DNA of 64,000 bases from Thermosediminibacter oceani DSM 16646 (GTDB lineage Bacteria > Bacillota > Thermosediminibacteria > Thermosediminibacterales > Thermosediminibacteraceae), in the NCBI RefSeq assembly GCF_000144645.1, contig NC_014377.1:1178001-1242000 (forward strand). Direction: 5' to 3'. This document shows positions 15,257 through 23,408 of this stretch, piece after piece (the stretch's first letter is position 1; each line of letters begins with the position of its first letter). The translations under genes and the position numbers were made by a program. The notes under the pieces are model-generated. The model saw only the letters and a list, made by a program, of their open reading frames with translations, did not search any database and was not told the DNA's origin.

Positions 15257-17434
15257 CTATGATTCGCCAAAAAACTTCTCGAATTGTTCTTTTGTTATTA
15301 AGATCTGTCGAGGTTTCGTACCTTCATATCCTCCTATAAACCCTTTTTCTTCCATCTGATCTATCAGCCGGGCTGCCCGCGCATAGCCGATTCGTAGCTT
15401 CCTTTGGAGCAAAGATACGGAAGCCTGGCCCGTTTCTATAACAACCGAGACTGCCTCTTTGAATAGTTCGTCAACGTTATCATCGCTTTTGGCTGACTGG
15501 GGCTCTTTAAAATCCGATAGATTTTTTTCGTAACAGGGTTTCATCTGTTTTTTAATAAATTCTACCACATATTCCACTTCTTTTTCGCTCAAAAATGCCC
15601 CCTGTATTCGTATAGGCTTGGCCGCGCCCACGGGGAAAAACAGCATATCCCCTTTTCCCAGCAATTTTTCTGCTCCGGCCATGTCGAGTATAGTCCTTGA
15701 ATCCACCTGTGACGATACCGCAAAAGAAATTCTGGATGGTATATTCGCCTTTATTAAACCCGTTATTACGTCTACCGACGGCCTCTGAGTAGCCACAACC
15801 AGATGAATCCCTGCAGCGCGGGCCATTTGTGCCAGCCGGCATATGCTATCTTCCACGTCTCTAGGTGAAACCATCATGAGGTCTGCGAGCTCATCGATTA
15901 TTACGACAATTTTGGGAAGTTTATTTTCTTGGCTGATCTCGTTATACCTGTTTATTTCTCTTACACCGGCCTGAGCAAAAAGCTGATATCGCCTCTCCAT
16001 CTCCGATACCATCCAGTTAAGAGCTGCAGCAGCTTTTTTGGGGTCTGTTAAAACGGGGGTCAACAAGTGAGGTATGCCGTTATAGGTTGTAAGTTCGACT
16101 ACTTTAGGGTCGATCATCATAAATTTTACCTCATGGGGAGAAGCTTTGTATAAAATACTGGTTATAATGGTGTTTATGCATACGCTTTTACCGGACCCCG
16201 TAGCCCCGGCTATTAAGAGGTGGGGCATATCAGCAAGATCAGCAACTATGGATTTCCCGGCTATATCTTTTCCTAAAGCTATGGTCAGCTTTGAAGCAGA
16301 GTTTTTAAATTCCGGGGATTCGATTACATCTCTGAAATAAACTTTTGAGATTTCTCTGTTAGGTACTTCTATTCCGATGGCAGCTTTCCCTGGTATGGGG
16401 GCCTCGATGCGGACGTCAGGTACCGCAAGGCTCAACGCAATGTCATCGGACAGACTTACTATCCTGCTCACCTTTACGCCGGGTGATGGCTGTACTTCAA
16501 ATCTTGTAATAGCAGGTCCGCAGCTTACCTGAACCACCCTCGCTTGTATACCGAAACTTTCAAGAGTTTTTTCAAGGATCTGCGCATTATTTAGTAGTTC
16601 TTTTTCACTAAAGCTACCCTGTTTTGATGAGCTTTTTTGGAGCAAACTAACCGGGGGTAAGCTGTATTCGGAATCATTAAACTGCTTGTCAGCACAAATG
16701 GTAAGGTCGCTCGTTTCTGCTGTCTTTGCCGTTTTGGATTTCTCGTCCGCTTCTGAGCTATCGGGGGCAGTTAAAATTAAAGTTTTCTCCATATCAAGTT
16801 CCTTTTCATCTTCTTTATTATTTGCCTTTTCTACCACTGCTGCAGCGGCATTATTGACGATTTGAGGCCTTTTCACCGCGGATTTTTCTCTTTTTGCTTC
16901 AACTAAACTCTTTATTATTCCAGAAATGGAGACACCCGTGGCAAGAATTATGCCTATGCACAGGAGTGCGCCTATCACCACATAGGTTCCAATGGGTCCG
17001 AATAAACCGTAAAGTATCGATGTGCCCAGTTCTCCAAGTAAACCGCCCCCCATTCCTTTTTCTCCCATATCTGCGCTTTTTCTTATTCTGTCAAGAATGC
17101 TGAGATTTAATAATTGAACGTGGAGGCTTATATGTAGAACTACCAGCGTTATAGCCATTATCATTAATAATCCGTAGATTCTAGGTGTAAAATCGGGGCT
17201 CTTTTTACGCAATATGCAGTATAACCCCCATACAATTACGACGGAGGGTATAATGGGCGCCCCTGCGCCGGCCATTCCTCTAAGGTTTTTTTTCAATAAA
17301 AGACCAAAGGTGCCCACTGTGTCAGTATAAATTGACGATATTCCCAGTATACCTGCGCAAATTATCAAAATACCGTAAATTTCCCAGCGAATATCATTAT
17401 GTAAGCTGCGTACATTTTTTCGGGGATTTTTCAC
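15257..17434 (-). CDS. ftsK: DNA translocase FtsK/SpoIIIE
   Basis: 725 residues, usual length for the Gram-positive SpoIIIE/SftA type. About four membrane helices lie in the first ~180 residues, then a variable charged linker (about 190-260), the motor with Walker A GATGSGKSVCIN (about 407) and Walker B VVIIDELADLMM, and a C-terminal winged-helix gamma domain (YARAARLIDQMEEKGFIGGY) that reads polar DNA sequences. It pumps chromosome DNA across the division or sporulation septum. Its nearest neighbours ylzJ and the TepA-like protease are the same as in other spore formers. The start is supported by AGAGGTG upstream. Confidence 0.95.
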   Translation of the reverse strand: MKNPRKNVRSLHNDIRWEIYGILIICAGILGISSIYTDTVGTFGLLLKKNLRGMAGAGAPIIPSVVIVWGLYCILRKKSPDFTPRIYGLLMIMAITLVVLHISLHVQLLNLSILDRIRKSADMGEKGMGGGLLGELGTSILYGLFGPIGTYVVIGALLCIGIILATGVSISGIIKSLVEAKREKSAVKRPQIVNNAAAAVVEKANNKEDEKELDMEKTLILTAPDSSEADEKSKTAKTAETSDLTICADKQFNDSEYSLPPVSLLQKSSSKQGSFSEKELLNNAQILEKTLESFGIQARVVQVSCGPAITRFEVQPSPGVKVSRIVSLSDDIALSLAVPDVRIEAPIPGKAAIGIEVPNREISKVYFRDVIESPEFKNSASKLTIALGKDIAGKSIVADLADMPHLLIAGATGSGKSVCINTIITSILYKASPHEVKFMMIDPKVVELTTYNGIPHLLTPVLTDPKKAAAALNWMVSEMERRYQLFAQAGVREINRYNEISQENKLPKIVVIIDELADLMMVSPRDVEDSICRLAQMARAAGIHLVVATQRPSVDVITGLIKANIPSRISFAVSSQVDSRTILDMAGAEKLLGKGDMLFFPVGAAKPIRIQGAFLSEKEVEYVVEFIKKQMKPCYEKNLSDFKEPQSAKSDDNVDELFKEAVSVVIETGQASVSLLQRKLRIGYARAARLIDQMEEKGFIGGYEGTKPRQILITKEQFEKFFGES

Positions 17435-17490
17435 ATTAGAACACCTCTATGATTTTTATATTCTCCACTTTTTTTAAAACTCCTTTAAAA

Positions 17491-17515
17491 TAAAAAAAGG
17501 CTTTTTAGCCTTTTA
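17491..17515 (-). terminator. Terminator between ylzJ and ftsK
   Basis: Stem AAAGGCT / AGCCTTT with a 4-base loop, followed on the minus strand by TTTTATTTT. It begins almost at the ylzJ stop, so ftsK needs read-through or its own promoter, which I could not see clearly in 17435-17517. Confidence 0.75.
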
Positions 17516-17517
17516 AT

Positions 17518-17733
17518 TTAACGGGGAAAAAACTTTATTATGTTTCCCGGGTAAAACTTTGGATTAAGGTATACTAAAGGGTCGGTGCTAAATACACTTA
17601 TTATTCTTCCCTTGTCTATATCCAGCGGTTCCACCAGGAGTTTAACGTTGTCAATTTCTATTTCTTTAAATTCGTATTTTCTGTCCATTCCTTCGAGAAC
17701 CAGTTCCAGCGGAATTGCTGTATAAAGTATCAT
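17518..17733 (-). CDS. ylzJ: YlzJ-like protein
   Basis: A 71-residue protein with the feel of YlzJ: MILYTAIPLELVLEG at the N-terminus and a C-terminal DPLVYLNPKFYPGNIIKF. No function is known for the family. It follows the TepA-like protease by 17 bp, exactly as in Bacillus (tepA-ylzJ-spoIIIE), which makes the assignment reasonable despite the small size. Confidence 0.8.
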   Translation of the reverse strand: MILYTAIPLELVLEGMDRKYEFKEIEIDNVKLLVEPLDIDKGRIISVFSTDPLVYLNPKFYPGNIIKFFPR

Positions 17734-17750
17734 TGTTTAATACCACCTGT

Positions 17751-18461
17751 CTACTGGGCATTTTTCTTTTTTTCGCTGATAAGTTCCTCGAGTTTCTTTA
17801 CCGCAGCCCCCAGACCACCAACTTCGTTAATTAGACCGTATCTGACCGCATCAGCTCCGACAAGCACGGTACCTATATCTCTGGCCAGCTGTCCGGTATT
17901 AAACATAAGCCTCCTGAGGGTCTCTTCTTCAATTTTCGAGTGCTCCACGACGAACTTTATAACCCTGTCCTGCATTTTATCGAGGTATTCGAAGGTTTGA
18001 GGAACGCCGATTACTAAGCCCGTAAGGCGAATTGGATGGATCGTCATAGTTGCTGTTTCTGCAATAAAAGAATAATCGCTAGCCACTGCTATCGGAACCC
18101 CTATGGAATGCCCGCCACCTAATACTAATGAAACAGTTGGTTTTGTCATGCTGGCTATGATTTCAGCAAGGGCAAGTCCGGCTTCAACATCCCCGCCTAT
18201 GGTATTGAGTATTACCAAAAGACCTTCAATTTTAGGATTCTGCTCTATAGCCACAAGCTGCGGGATTATGTGTTCGTACTTGGTGGTTTTATTCTGGGGA
18301 GGCAAAATCAGGTGACCTTCAATTTGTCCGACGATAGTTATACAGTGAATGTTGCTCTCGGGTTTGGGTAATTCCAGCTGGCCCAATTGTTGAAGCGTTC
18401 CTATTGGCGGGACCGGTACATTTTTATCGATTGGCTGTTCGGACATATTCGAAAAAATCAT
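17751..18461 (-). CDS. ClpP-class serine protease, TepA/YlfI family
   Basis: 236 residues with a ClpP/crotonase fold. Visible are the substrate-strand sequence [39 protein letters not shown] carrying the nucleophile-region serine (GHSIG), and the histidine-bearing segment [20 protein letters not shown]. The family was first described as TepA (translocation-enhancing protein) and is related to signal-peptide-peptidase-like ClpP proteins. ATG at 18461 follows GGATGAG. It lies upstream of ylzJ and ftsK in the conserved order. Confidence 0.85.
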   Translation of the reverse strand: MIFSNMSEQPIDKNVPVPPIGTLQQLGQLELPKPESNIHCITIVGQIEGHLILPPQNKTTKYEHIIPQLVAIEQNPKIEGLLVILNTIGGDVEAGLALAEIIASMTKPTVSLVLGGGHSIGVPIAVASDYSFIAETATMTIHPIRLTGLVIGVPQTFEYLDKMQDRVIKFVVEHSKIEEETLRRLMFNTGQLARDIGTVLVGADAVRYGLINEVGGLGAAVKKLEELISEKKKNAQ

Positions 18462-18478
18462 TATTAAGTCTCATCCTT

Positions 18479-18658
18479 TCGGGGTATAATTGGTTGTTCA
18501 GTAATAATAATTGGATATTTTCATTTAAAATATACAAATAAGATATGACCAAAATTTGGCCTTATCCGTTAATACTTTTACAATCGCATTAGACCATAAT
18601 AATCAAGTTATCGTGGCAATATTTAGCTATCAAAAACATAATATACTTGCTTTGACCA
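18479..18658. other. Non-coding stretch downstream of the broken M56 gene
   Basis: 180 AT-rich bases with no open frame I can support. It holds a hairpin-forming repeat at 18544-18561 (TATGACCAAAATTTGGCC) that recurs nearly unchanged in the rnjA terminator at 19932-19949. No clear promoter for the downstream protease gene could be identified. Confidence 0.5.
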
Positions 18659-19763
18659 TTAGTCTTTTTCATCAGTTTTATATTCTAGAACTGGGCCTGA
18701 TCCAACTTTAAATTGACCAATGACTGTTCTACCGTCTTTATCATAAAGGGGTATAAGTCTTGCGCCAAGTTTATTTTGAGCTACGGCTTCCTCCGGGGTG
18801 CGCGGATCAGGAGTCTTCAGGTCCGAAGACCTTACATAACCGAATGTTCCATCTATACCTATGGCTGCAATTAAATCCGGCTCCTCCCCTAAAAACTCAG
18901 CATAAATTGCTGGACCATAGGTTTCGCCATATTCATTTACTTGATATTGATAATTCGAAATTTCTTTTGGTTTTGGCAAGGCAGATTCACTGCTGCTTTT
19001 ACTTTCGAGGGCCAACGTCTCCACTGCACCTACCGAAATAGCGCCCAATAATACGATTGCCAGTGTCATTGCGATTGCAACCATGCGTACCCATTTGTTG
19101 CTCTTTGGGCCTTCATCTTTCAGTATCATATCAACCCTTCTTTCCAGTTGTTTCCGCCTGCCGCTGAATGCGGAAAATAATTTGGCTTTTTGGTCCGCAA
19201 CGTTCCAGAGCACACTCAGCATTAACTCACAATACAGCCTCCTTTCCCGATTGCTCATTGATTTCACAACACTTTCGTCACAGGATAGTTCGCAGAAGCG
19301 GTCAATGTCGAACCTTGCCGCATAGGCTAGAGGGTTGAACCAATGTATCGCATTGATAAAAAACATCAAGAATTTCAACCAGCCATCACGGTGTTTCCAG
19401 TGGGTCAGTTCATGGAGAAAAACGCATTGCAATTCGTCCGCAGAAAGTTTAATATCCGGCAGGACGATGCGGGGCTTTATGATGCCGTAAAGAAGGTGTT
19501 GTTATGCACGGTGAGATGTATACTGGAATTTGTCTTGTTATGCCCATTTGCTGTTTACACTTGAAAAGTACCTCCAAAATCTGCATATCATCAGTCAAAC
19601 GGCAGATCTTGAAAATACGGCGGTTGAGATTATAGCTCTGGACAAGAATTACAGCCGTGAATATCAGAGTTCCGGCCATCAATATATATGGCAGAATTTC
19701 AAAGTAAACGGAAGCTCCTGCATAGCCTTTTTGCTGTGATATACCGCCAGCAGCAAAGTTCAA
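18659..19763 (-). pseudogene. Broken M56 (BlaR1/MecR1-like) metallopeptidase gene
   Basis: Two reading frames together make one M56 protein. The upstream piece (19449-19763 and a little beyond) has a transmembrane segment (YILMAGTLIFTAVILVQSYN) and the pre-catalytic region up to VYISPCITTPSL. About 19490 the frame changes (one base lost or two gained), and the second piece resumes with GIIKPRIVLPDIKLSADELQ, the zinc motif HELTH, the CELSCDESVV glutamate region, a transmembrane helix and a C-terminal extracytoplasmic domain. The first one or two N-terminal helices normally expected are also missing. No BlaI-type repressor is adjacent. BlaR1 relatives are membrane sensors that cleave a repressor, so this copy is probably dead. 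A sequencing error at the frameshift cannot be excluded. Confidence 0.75.
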
Positions 19764-19841
19764 AGCGGTGAGTGGGTTTAGTCCCGCGATAGAGGGCAGT
19801 TCGAAGCCTTTATCGCATAAAATACCATGTATTTTGTTATT

Positions 19842-19869
19842 ATTATAACTCGTTTCTTTCTATTTGCAA
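19842..19869 (-). promoter_or_regulatory. Promoter-like sequence before the broken M56 gene
   Basis: -35 TTGCAA (19864-19869), 16-base spacer, -10 TATAAT (19842-19847) on the minus strand, after the rnjA terminator. It would drive the M56 gene remnant. Confidence 0.55.
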
Positions 19870-19924
19870 TTTTTCGGGAACAACAATAGCATTTTGGGGA
19901 GCGAAAATACAGGAGGTTCAATAG

Positions 19925-19957
19925 AAAAAGGTATGACCAAATTTTGGCCATACCTTT
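19925..19957 (-). terminator. rnjA terminator
   Basis: Long stem built from AAAGGTATG (19927-19935) and CATACCTTT (19949-19957), continued by the near-palindromic centre ACCAAATTTTGG, followed on the minus strand by TTTTTC. The core repeats almost exactly at 18544-18561. Confidence 0.8.
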
Positions 19958-20003
19958 CACTAAAATTTATATTCCAGGGTTTTCCGCTTTAAGCGTCATC
20001 TGC

Positions 20004-21671
20004 TCATACTTCCATTATGATGGGCAGAATCATCGGCCTTCTGCGGGTCTGTTCGAAAAGGAATTTACCTAAGGTATCTCTGACCTGAGACTTTATTGTC
20101 GACCATTCGGTGATTTCTTCTTCCTGGCATTTTCTCAAGGCTTGCCTGACAATCTCTCTCGACTGTTCCATTAGTACCTCCGATTCCCTCACGTACACGA
20201 AACCTCTTGAGATTATATCCGGCCCGGCGACGACTTCCGTTGTTTCCTTGTCAATGGTCACTACCACTATCAAAATCCCATCCTGAGCAAGCTGTTTTCT
20301 GTCTCTCAGGACTATGTTGCCCACATCGCCGACCCCGAGGCCGTCGACCATGACCTTTCCAGCCGTAACTTTGCCCGCCAGTCGGGCCGAATCTTTTGTT
20401 AACTCTACTATCCTTCCATTCTCGGGTATAAAGATGTTTCCTTCTGGTATACCCACTTCTTTTGCCAGGTTGGCGTGGTGGATGAGATGCCTGTATTCAC
20501 CGTGGACAGGAATAAAATACTTCGGCTTTACCAGGTTGAGCATCAGCTTCAGTTCTTCCTGACTGGCATGACCCGAGACGTGGACACCGGATATAGCTTC
20601 GTATATCACTTCGGCCCCTTGTTTAAACAGATGATCTATGGTCCTCGCAACGAATTTCTCGTTACCCGGTATCGGAGTCGCTGCTATCAGCACGGTATCT
20701 CCAGGAATTATCTCCACTTTTTTGTGTTCGCACATTGCCATTCGGGTCAGTGCGGACATGGGTTCACCTTGGCTGCCCGTTGTTATTATTACGACTTTTT
20801 CATTTGGAAGCTTCTGTATATCGTCCAGCTCCATTAGCAGATCTTTCGGTATGGAAAGGTATCCCAAATTCAGGGCAATGTTGACCACGTTGACCATGCT
20901 GCGCCCTACAACAGCCACCTTTCTACCGAATTTAAAGGCGGCATCAATTACTTGCTGTATCCTGTGAATGTTTGAGGCGAAGGTGGCGACTATTATTCTA
21001 CCCTTTGCCCTGCCGAATATTTCCTCTATGGTACTTCCCACAACCCTTTCGGACATGGTGTACCCTTGACGTTCGGCATTGGTGCTGTCAGACAACAATG
21101 CGAGTACACCCTTTGTGCCGAGCTCGGCGAGTTTGTGTAAGTCTGCGATTTTACCGTCAACCGGAGTCTGATCGAATTTAAAATCTCCCGTATGGCAGAC
21201 GGTACCTACCGGTGTATAGATGGCTACTCCTACAGAATCGGGTATGCTGTGGTTTACCCTGAAAAAATCTACGGTGAAATTGCCTATTTTAACCGATGCT
21301 GGCGGTTTTATTACATTAATGGCGATATTCTTTTTGAATTTGGTCTCTTTTAATTTGACTTCAACGAGGCCCATTGTAAGCCTGGTGCCGTATAAAGGGG
21401 CATTTATCTGCTGTAGCACGTACGGCAGGGCGCCTATATGATCTTCGTGGCCGTGCGTTATGATAATTCCTTTAATAAAATCCTTATTTTCCACCAGGTA
21501 CGTAATATCCGGTATTACCATGTCGACACCAAGCATCTCTTCTTCAGGAAACATGAGACCGGCATCAATAACCAATATTTCTTTTTCGTACTGTATAACT
21601 GTCATATTTTTGCCTATTTCGCCTATTCCACCCAAAGGTATGATTAAAAGCTTCTGCTCATTTTTGGACAA
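20004..21671 (-). CDS. rnj: Ribonuclease J
   Basis: 555 residues, full length for RNase J, the 5'-3' exo- and endoribonuclease of Gram-positives. Metallo-beta-lactamase motifs are ITHGHEDHIGALPY, the HTGDFKFD aspartate and the beta-CASP SDSTNAERQGYT. The conserved HVSGHASQEE and PVHGEYRHL stretches follow, and then the C-terminal tetramerisation domain. The TTG start at 21671 is set by GGAGGTG eight bases upstream. With RNase Y and PNPase also encoded here, the window holds three main enzymes of mRNA decay. Confidence 0.96.
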   Translation of the reverse strand: MSKNEQKLLIIPLGGIGEIGKNMTVIQYEKEILVIDAGLMFPEEEMLGVDMVIPDITYLVENKDFIKGIIITHGHEDHIGALPYVLQQINAPLYGTRLTMGLVEVKLKETKFKKNIAINVIKPPASVKIGNFTVDFFRVNHSIPDSVGVAIYTPVGTVCHTGDFKFDQTPVDGKIADLHKLAELGTKGVLALLSDSTNAERQGYTMSERVVGSTIEEIFGRAKGRIIVATFASNIHRIQQVIDAAFKFGRKVAVVGRSMVNVVNIALNLGYLSIPKDLLMELDDIQKLPNEKVVIITTGSQGEPMSALTRMAMCEHKKVEIIPGDTVLIAATPIPGNEKFVARTIDHLFKQGAEVIYEAISGVHVSGHASQEELKLMLNLVKPKYFIPVHGEYRHLIHHANLAKEVGIPEGNIFIPENGRIVELTKDSARLAGKVTAGKVMVDGLGVGDVGNIVLRDRKQLAQDGILIVVVTIDKETTEVVAGPDIISRGFVYVRESEVLMEQSREIVRQALRKCQEEEITEWSTIKSQVRDTLGKFLFEQTRRRPMILPIIMEV

Positions 21672-21716
21672 TAAAAAAGCACCTCCACCATTATTCCGAA
21701 TTTTGTTCCGTAGTTA

Positions 21717-21977
21717 TTATATTCCTTTTTCTAAATTGTGATCTTCTATATTCAATATCACCGCATCCGGTCCAATTTTTTTGATGGACTCCCACGACAC
21801 TCTAATGTAACTTTTTTCTCCGAACGGAAAAACTCTGCCTCTTCCGCCCGGTATCAGCAAGTACTCAATTTTACCCGTAGTTTCATCGACAAGAAGGTCA
21901 CAGTAGCCCAGAATGCCCATTTTTACGCCTTTGCTAAGATTAATGATCTCTTTGCCGCTCAATTCACCAAGTCTCAT
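21717..21977 (-). CDS. ymxH: PRC-barrel sporulation protein, YlmC/YmxH family
   Basis: 86 residues forming one PRC-barrel-like beta domain (MRLGELSGKEIINLSKGVKM through LLVDETTGKIEYLLIPGG). Members are induced in sporulation in Bacillus; their molecular role is unknown. The start ATG lies behind GGGGAGG, which is buried in a 15-bp inverted repeat (21981-22015), so translation may be controlled. It sits between dut and rnjA. Confidence 0.88.
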   Translation of the reverse strand: MRLGELSGKEIINLSKGVKMGILGYCDLLVDETTGKIEYLLIPGGRGRVFPFGEKSYIRVSWESIKKIGPDAVILNIEDHNLEKGI

Positions 21978-21980
21978 TTA

Positions 21981-22030
21981 AATACCTCCCCATAAATAAT
22001 TTTATGGGAGGTATTTATGGAAAATACCTC
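21981..22030 (-). promoter_or_regulatory. Mutually exclusive hairpins over the ylmC/ymxH ribosome-binding site
   Basis: The segment AATACCTCC(C)CATAAA at 21981-21996 pairs with TTTATGGGAGGTATT at 22001-22015, 15 bp with one bulged base; on the minus-strand RNA this hides the GGGGAGG Shine-Dalgarno. A third copy of AATACCTC at 22023-22030 can pair instead with the middle strand, which would free the Shine-Dalgarno. This is the layout of a translational switch, or of a terminator rebuilt after duplication. Seen directly as repeats; function inferred. Confidence 0.5.
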
Positions 22031-22037
22031 TTATAAA

Positions 22038-22487
22038 TTATATGCCCGTATGCCCGAAACCTCCGTTACCTCTTATAGTCTCCCCCAAAACATCAGTTTC
22101 TACCATCTCGGCTCTGAACACAGGTGCTATCACCAGCTGGGCTATTCTATCACCTCGCTTTATAGTAAAATTTTGGGTCCCGTGGTTAATCAAAACCACC
22201 TTTACTTCCCCTCGATAATCGGCATCTATGGTTCCCGGGCTGTTTAAAAGAGTTATTCCGTATCTGGCTGCAAGCCCGCTTCTCGGGCGAACCTGAGCCT
22301 CAAAGCCCGGAGGGATTTCCAGTTGGATGCCGGTAGGTATCACTTCGTATTTCCCCGGCTCTATAGTTAAATCATTTTGGATATTCGCGTATAAGTCCAT
22401 CCCCGACGCCAGAGGTGTCATATATCTGGGCAAAGGCAGGTCTTCAGCGCCTTCAACTCGCTTTACTCTGACTTTTACACGCTCCAA
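22038..22487 (-). CDS. dut: dUTP diphosphatase
   Basis: 149 residues, a normal trimeric dUTPase that removes dUTP and makes dUMP. Motifs in order are MDLYANI (motif I), [11 protein letters not shown] (II), [14 protein letters not shown] (III), [13 protein letters not shown] (IV) and the C-terminal flap [10 protein letters not shown] (V; most members have Ser where this has His). TTG at 22487 is the start, preceded by AGAGGAG at eight bases. It has its own promoter (22549-22577). Confidence 0.96.
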   Translation of the reverse strand: MERVKVRVKRVEGAEDLPLPRYMTPLASGMDLYANIQNDLTIEPGKYEVIPTGIQLEIPPGFEAQVRPRSGLAARYGITLLNSPGTIDADYRGEVKVVLINHGTQNFTIKRGDRIAQLVIAPVFRAEMVETDVLGETIRGNGGFGHTGI

Positions 22488-22548
22488 TGGTAATTCTCCT
22501 CTCGGTCTTAAGGGTCAGCTTCAGTCGGGTGAATTTTTATTAATTAAA

Positions 22549-22577
22549 AGTATACATGAATTAAACCGGGATTTCAA
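22549..22577 (-). promoter_or_regulatory. Sigma-A promoter of dut
   Basis: -35 TTGAAA (22572-22577), 17-base spacer, -10 TATACT (22549-22554), about 60 bases before the dut start. Confidence 0.75.
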
Positions 22578-22587
22578 CTTTTTCACT

Positions 22588-23307
22588 TTATTGATTATCT
22601 AAGAGTAGATCACTGACTGTTGTTATTTTATAGCCTTTCTGCTGTAGATCCTGTATAATGGTAGGCAATGCTTTTACCGTTTCTTCCGTTGGATGCATCA
22701 GCACTATTTTGCCGCCGCCGGCGTTTTGAATCACTTTGTTTACGATATATTTTACGCCCGGTTTTTTCCAGTCAATAGTGTCAATGCTCCACATTATCAA
22801 TTTATAGTTCAGCGAATCCGTAGCCTTAACCGTTTGCTCCGAGAACTCCCCATATGGCGGTGCGAAAAGCTTGGTTTTTTCTCCTGTAACTTTTTCTATT
22901 GCCTCCTCGGCCTTCTTTATCTCATTTACATTTTCCTCAAAAGATAGCTTTGAGTGATGGGCGTGGCTGTAACCATGGTTTCCTATTTCATGCCCCTTGG
23001 AATGTATCAGTTTTAGAAGATCCGGATATTTCTCTGCCCATCGCCCTTCTATGAAAAAGGTAATCTTTATTCCATATTCTTCGAATATTTCCAGCATTTT
23101 AGGGATAAATTCGTTGCCCCAGGCTACGTTGCAGGTAAAAGCCATAACTTTTTTATTGGTTTCAGCTTGATAAATCGGCTTCCCGCTGAAAGTCGCCAAA
23201 TTTTCATTTACAAACCCAGTCTTGATAAACATCCACGTAGTAATTAGTAAGAGTAAAACTGTAAATCTTATGAAGTTTTTAGGAACCTTATATACGTAAA
23301 ATCCCAC
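22588..23307 (-). CDS. Sporulation-type polysaccharide deacetylase-like protein (YlxY/PdaB group)
   Basis: 239 residues with an N-terminal membrane anchor (about 14-31) and a NodB-homology domain outside the membrane. The usual first motif TFDDGP is replaced by AFTCNVAWG (57-65). The histidine motif HEIGNHGYSHAHH (106-118) and a late LMHPTEET are kept. To my knowledge the loss of the Asp pair is typical of the YlxY/PdaB sporulation group rather than an accident. Its place next to pnp matches Bacillus ylxY. GTG at 23307 follows a G-rich Shine-Dalgarno. Likely acts on cortex or forespore peptidoglycan; activity uncertain. Confidence 0.82.
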   Translation of the reverse strand: MGFYVYKVPKNFIRFTVLLLLITTWMFIKTGFVNENLATFSGKPIYQAETNKKVMAFTCNVAWGNEFIPKMLEIFEEYGIKITFFIEGRWAEKYPDLLKLIHSKGHEIGNHGYSHAHHSKLSFEENVNEIKKAEEAIEKVTGEKTKLFAPPYGEFSEQTVKATDSLNYKLIMWSIDTIDWKKPGVKYIVNKVIQNAGGGKIVLMHPTEETVKALPTIIQDLQQKGYKITTVSDLLLDNQ

Positions 23308-23372
23308 AGGTACCCCCCCATTTTCTTAAAATCGTTCAATAGAATCTTATTTATCTTATATCGATTTATGAC

Positions 23373-23408
23373 ATAAAAAAAACATAAACCGATAAGTCTC
23401 GGTTTATG
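23373..23408 (-). terminator. pnp terminator
   Basis: Ten-bp stem CATAAACCGA / TCGGTTTATG (23383-23392, 23399-23408) with a 6-base loop, followed on the minus strand by eight T. It overlaps the pnp stop codon. Confidence 0.9.

Noticed and set aside
19778..19960. 60-residue frame (MKGMAKIWSYLFLLNLLYFR...) upstream of the broken M56 gene, minus strand
   Set aside because: It overlaps the rnjA terminator and the promoter-like sequence, has no Shine-Dalgarno, and its sequence is not in frame with the M56 remnant. Probably chance.
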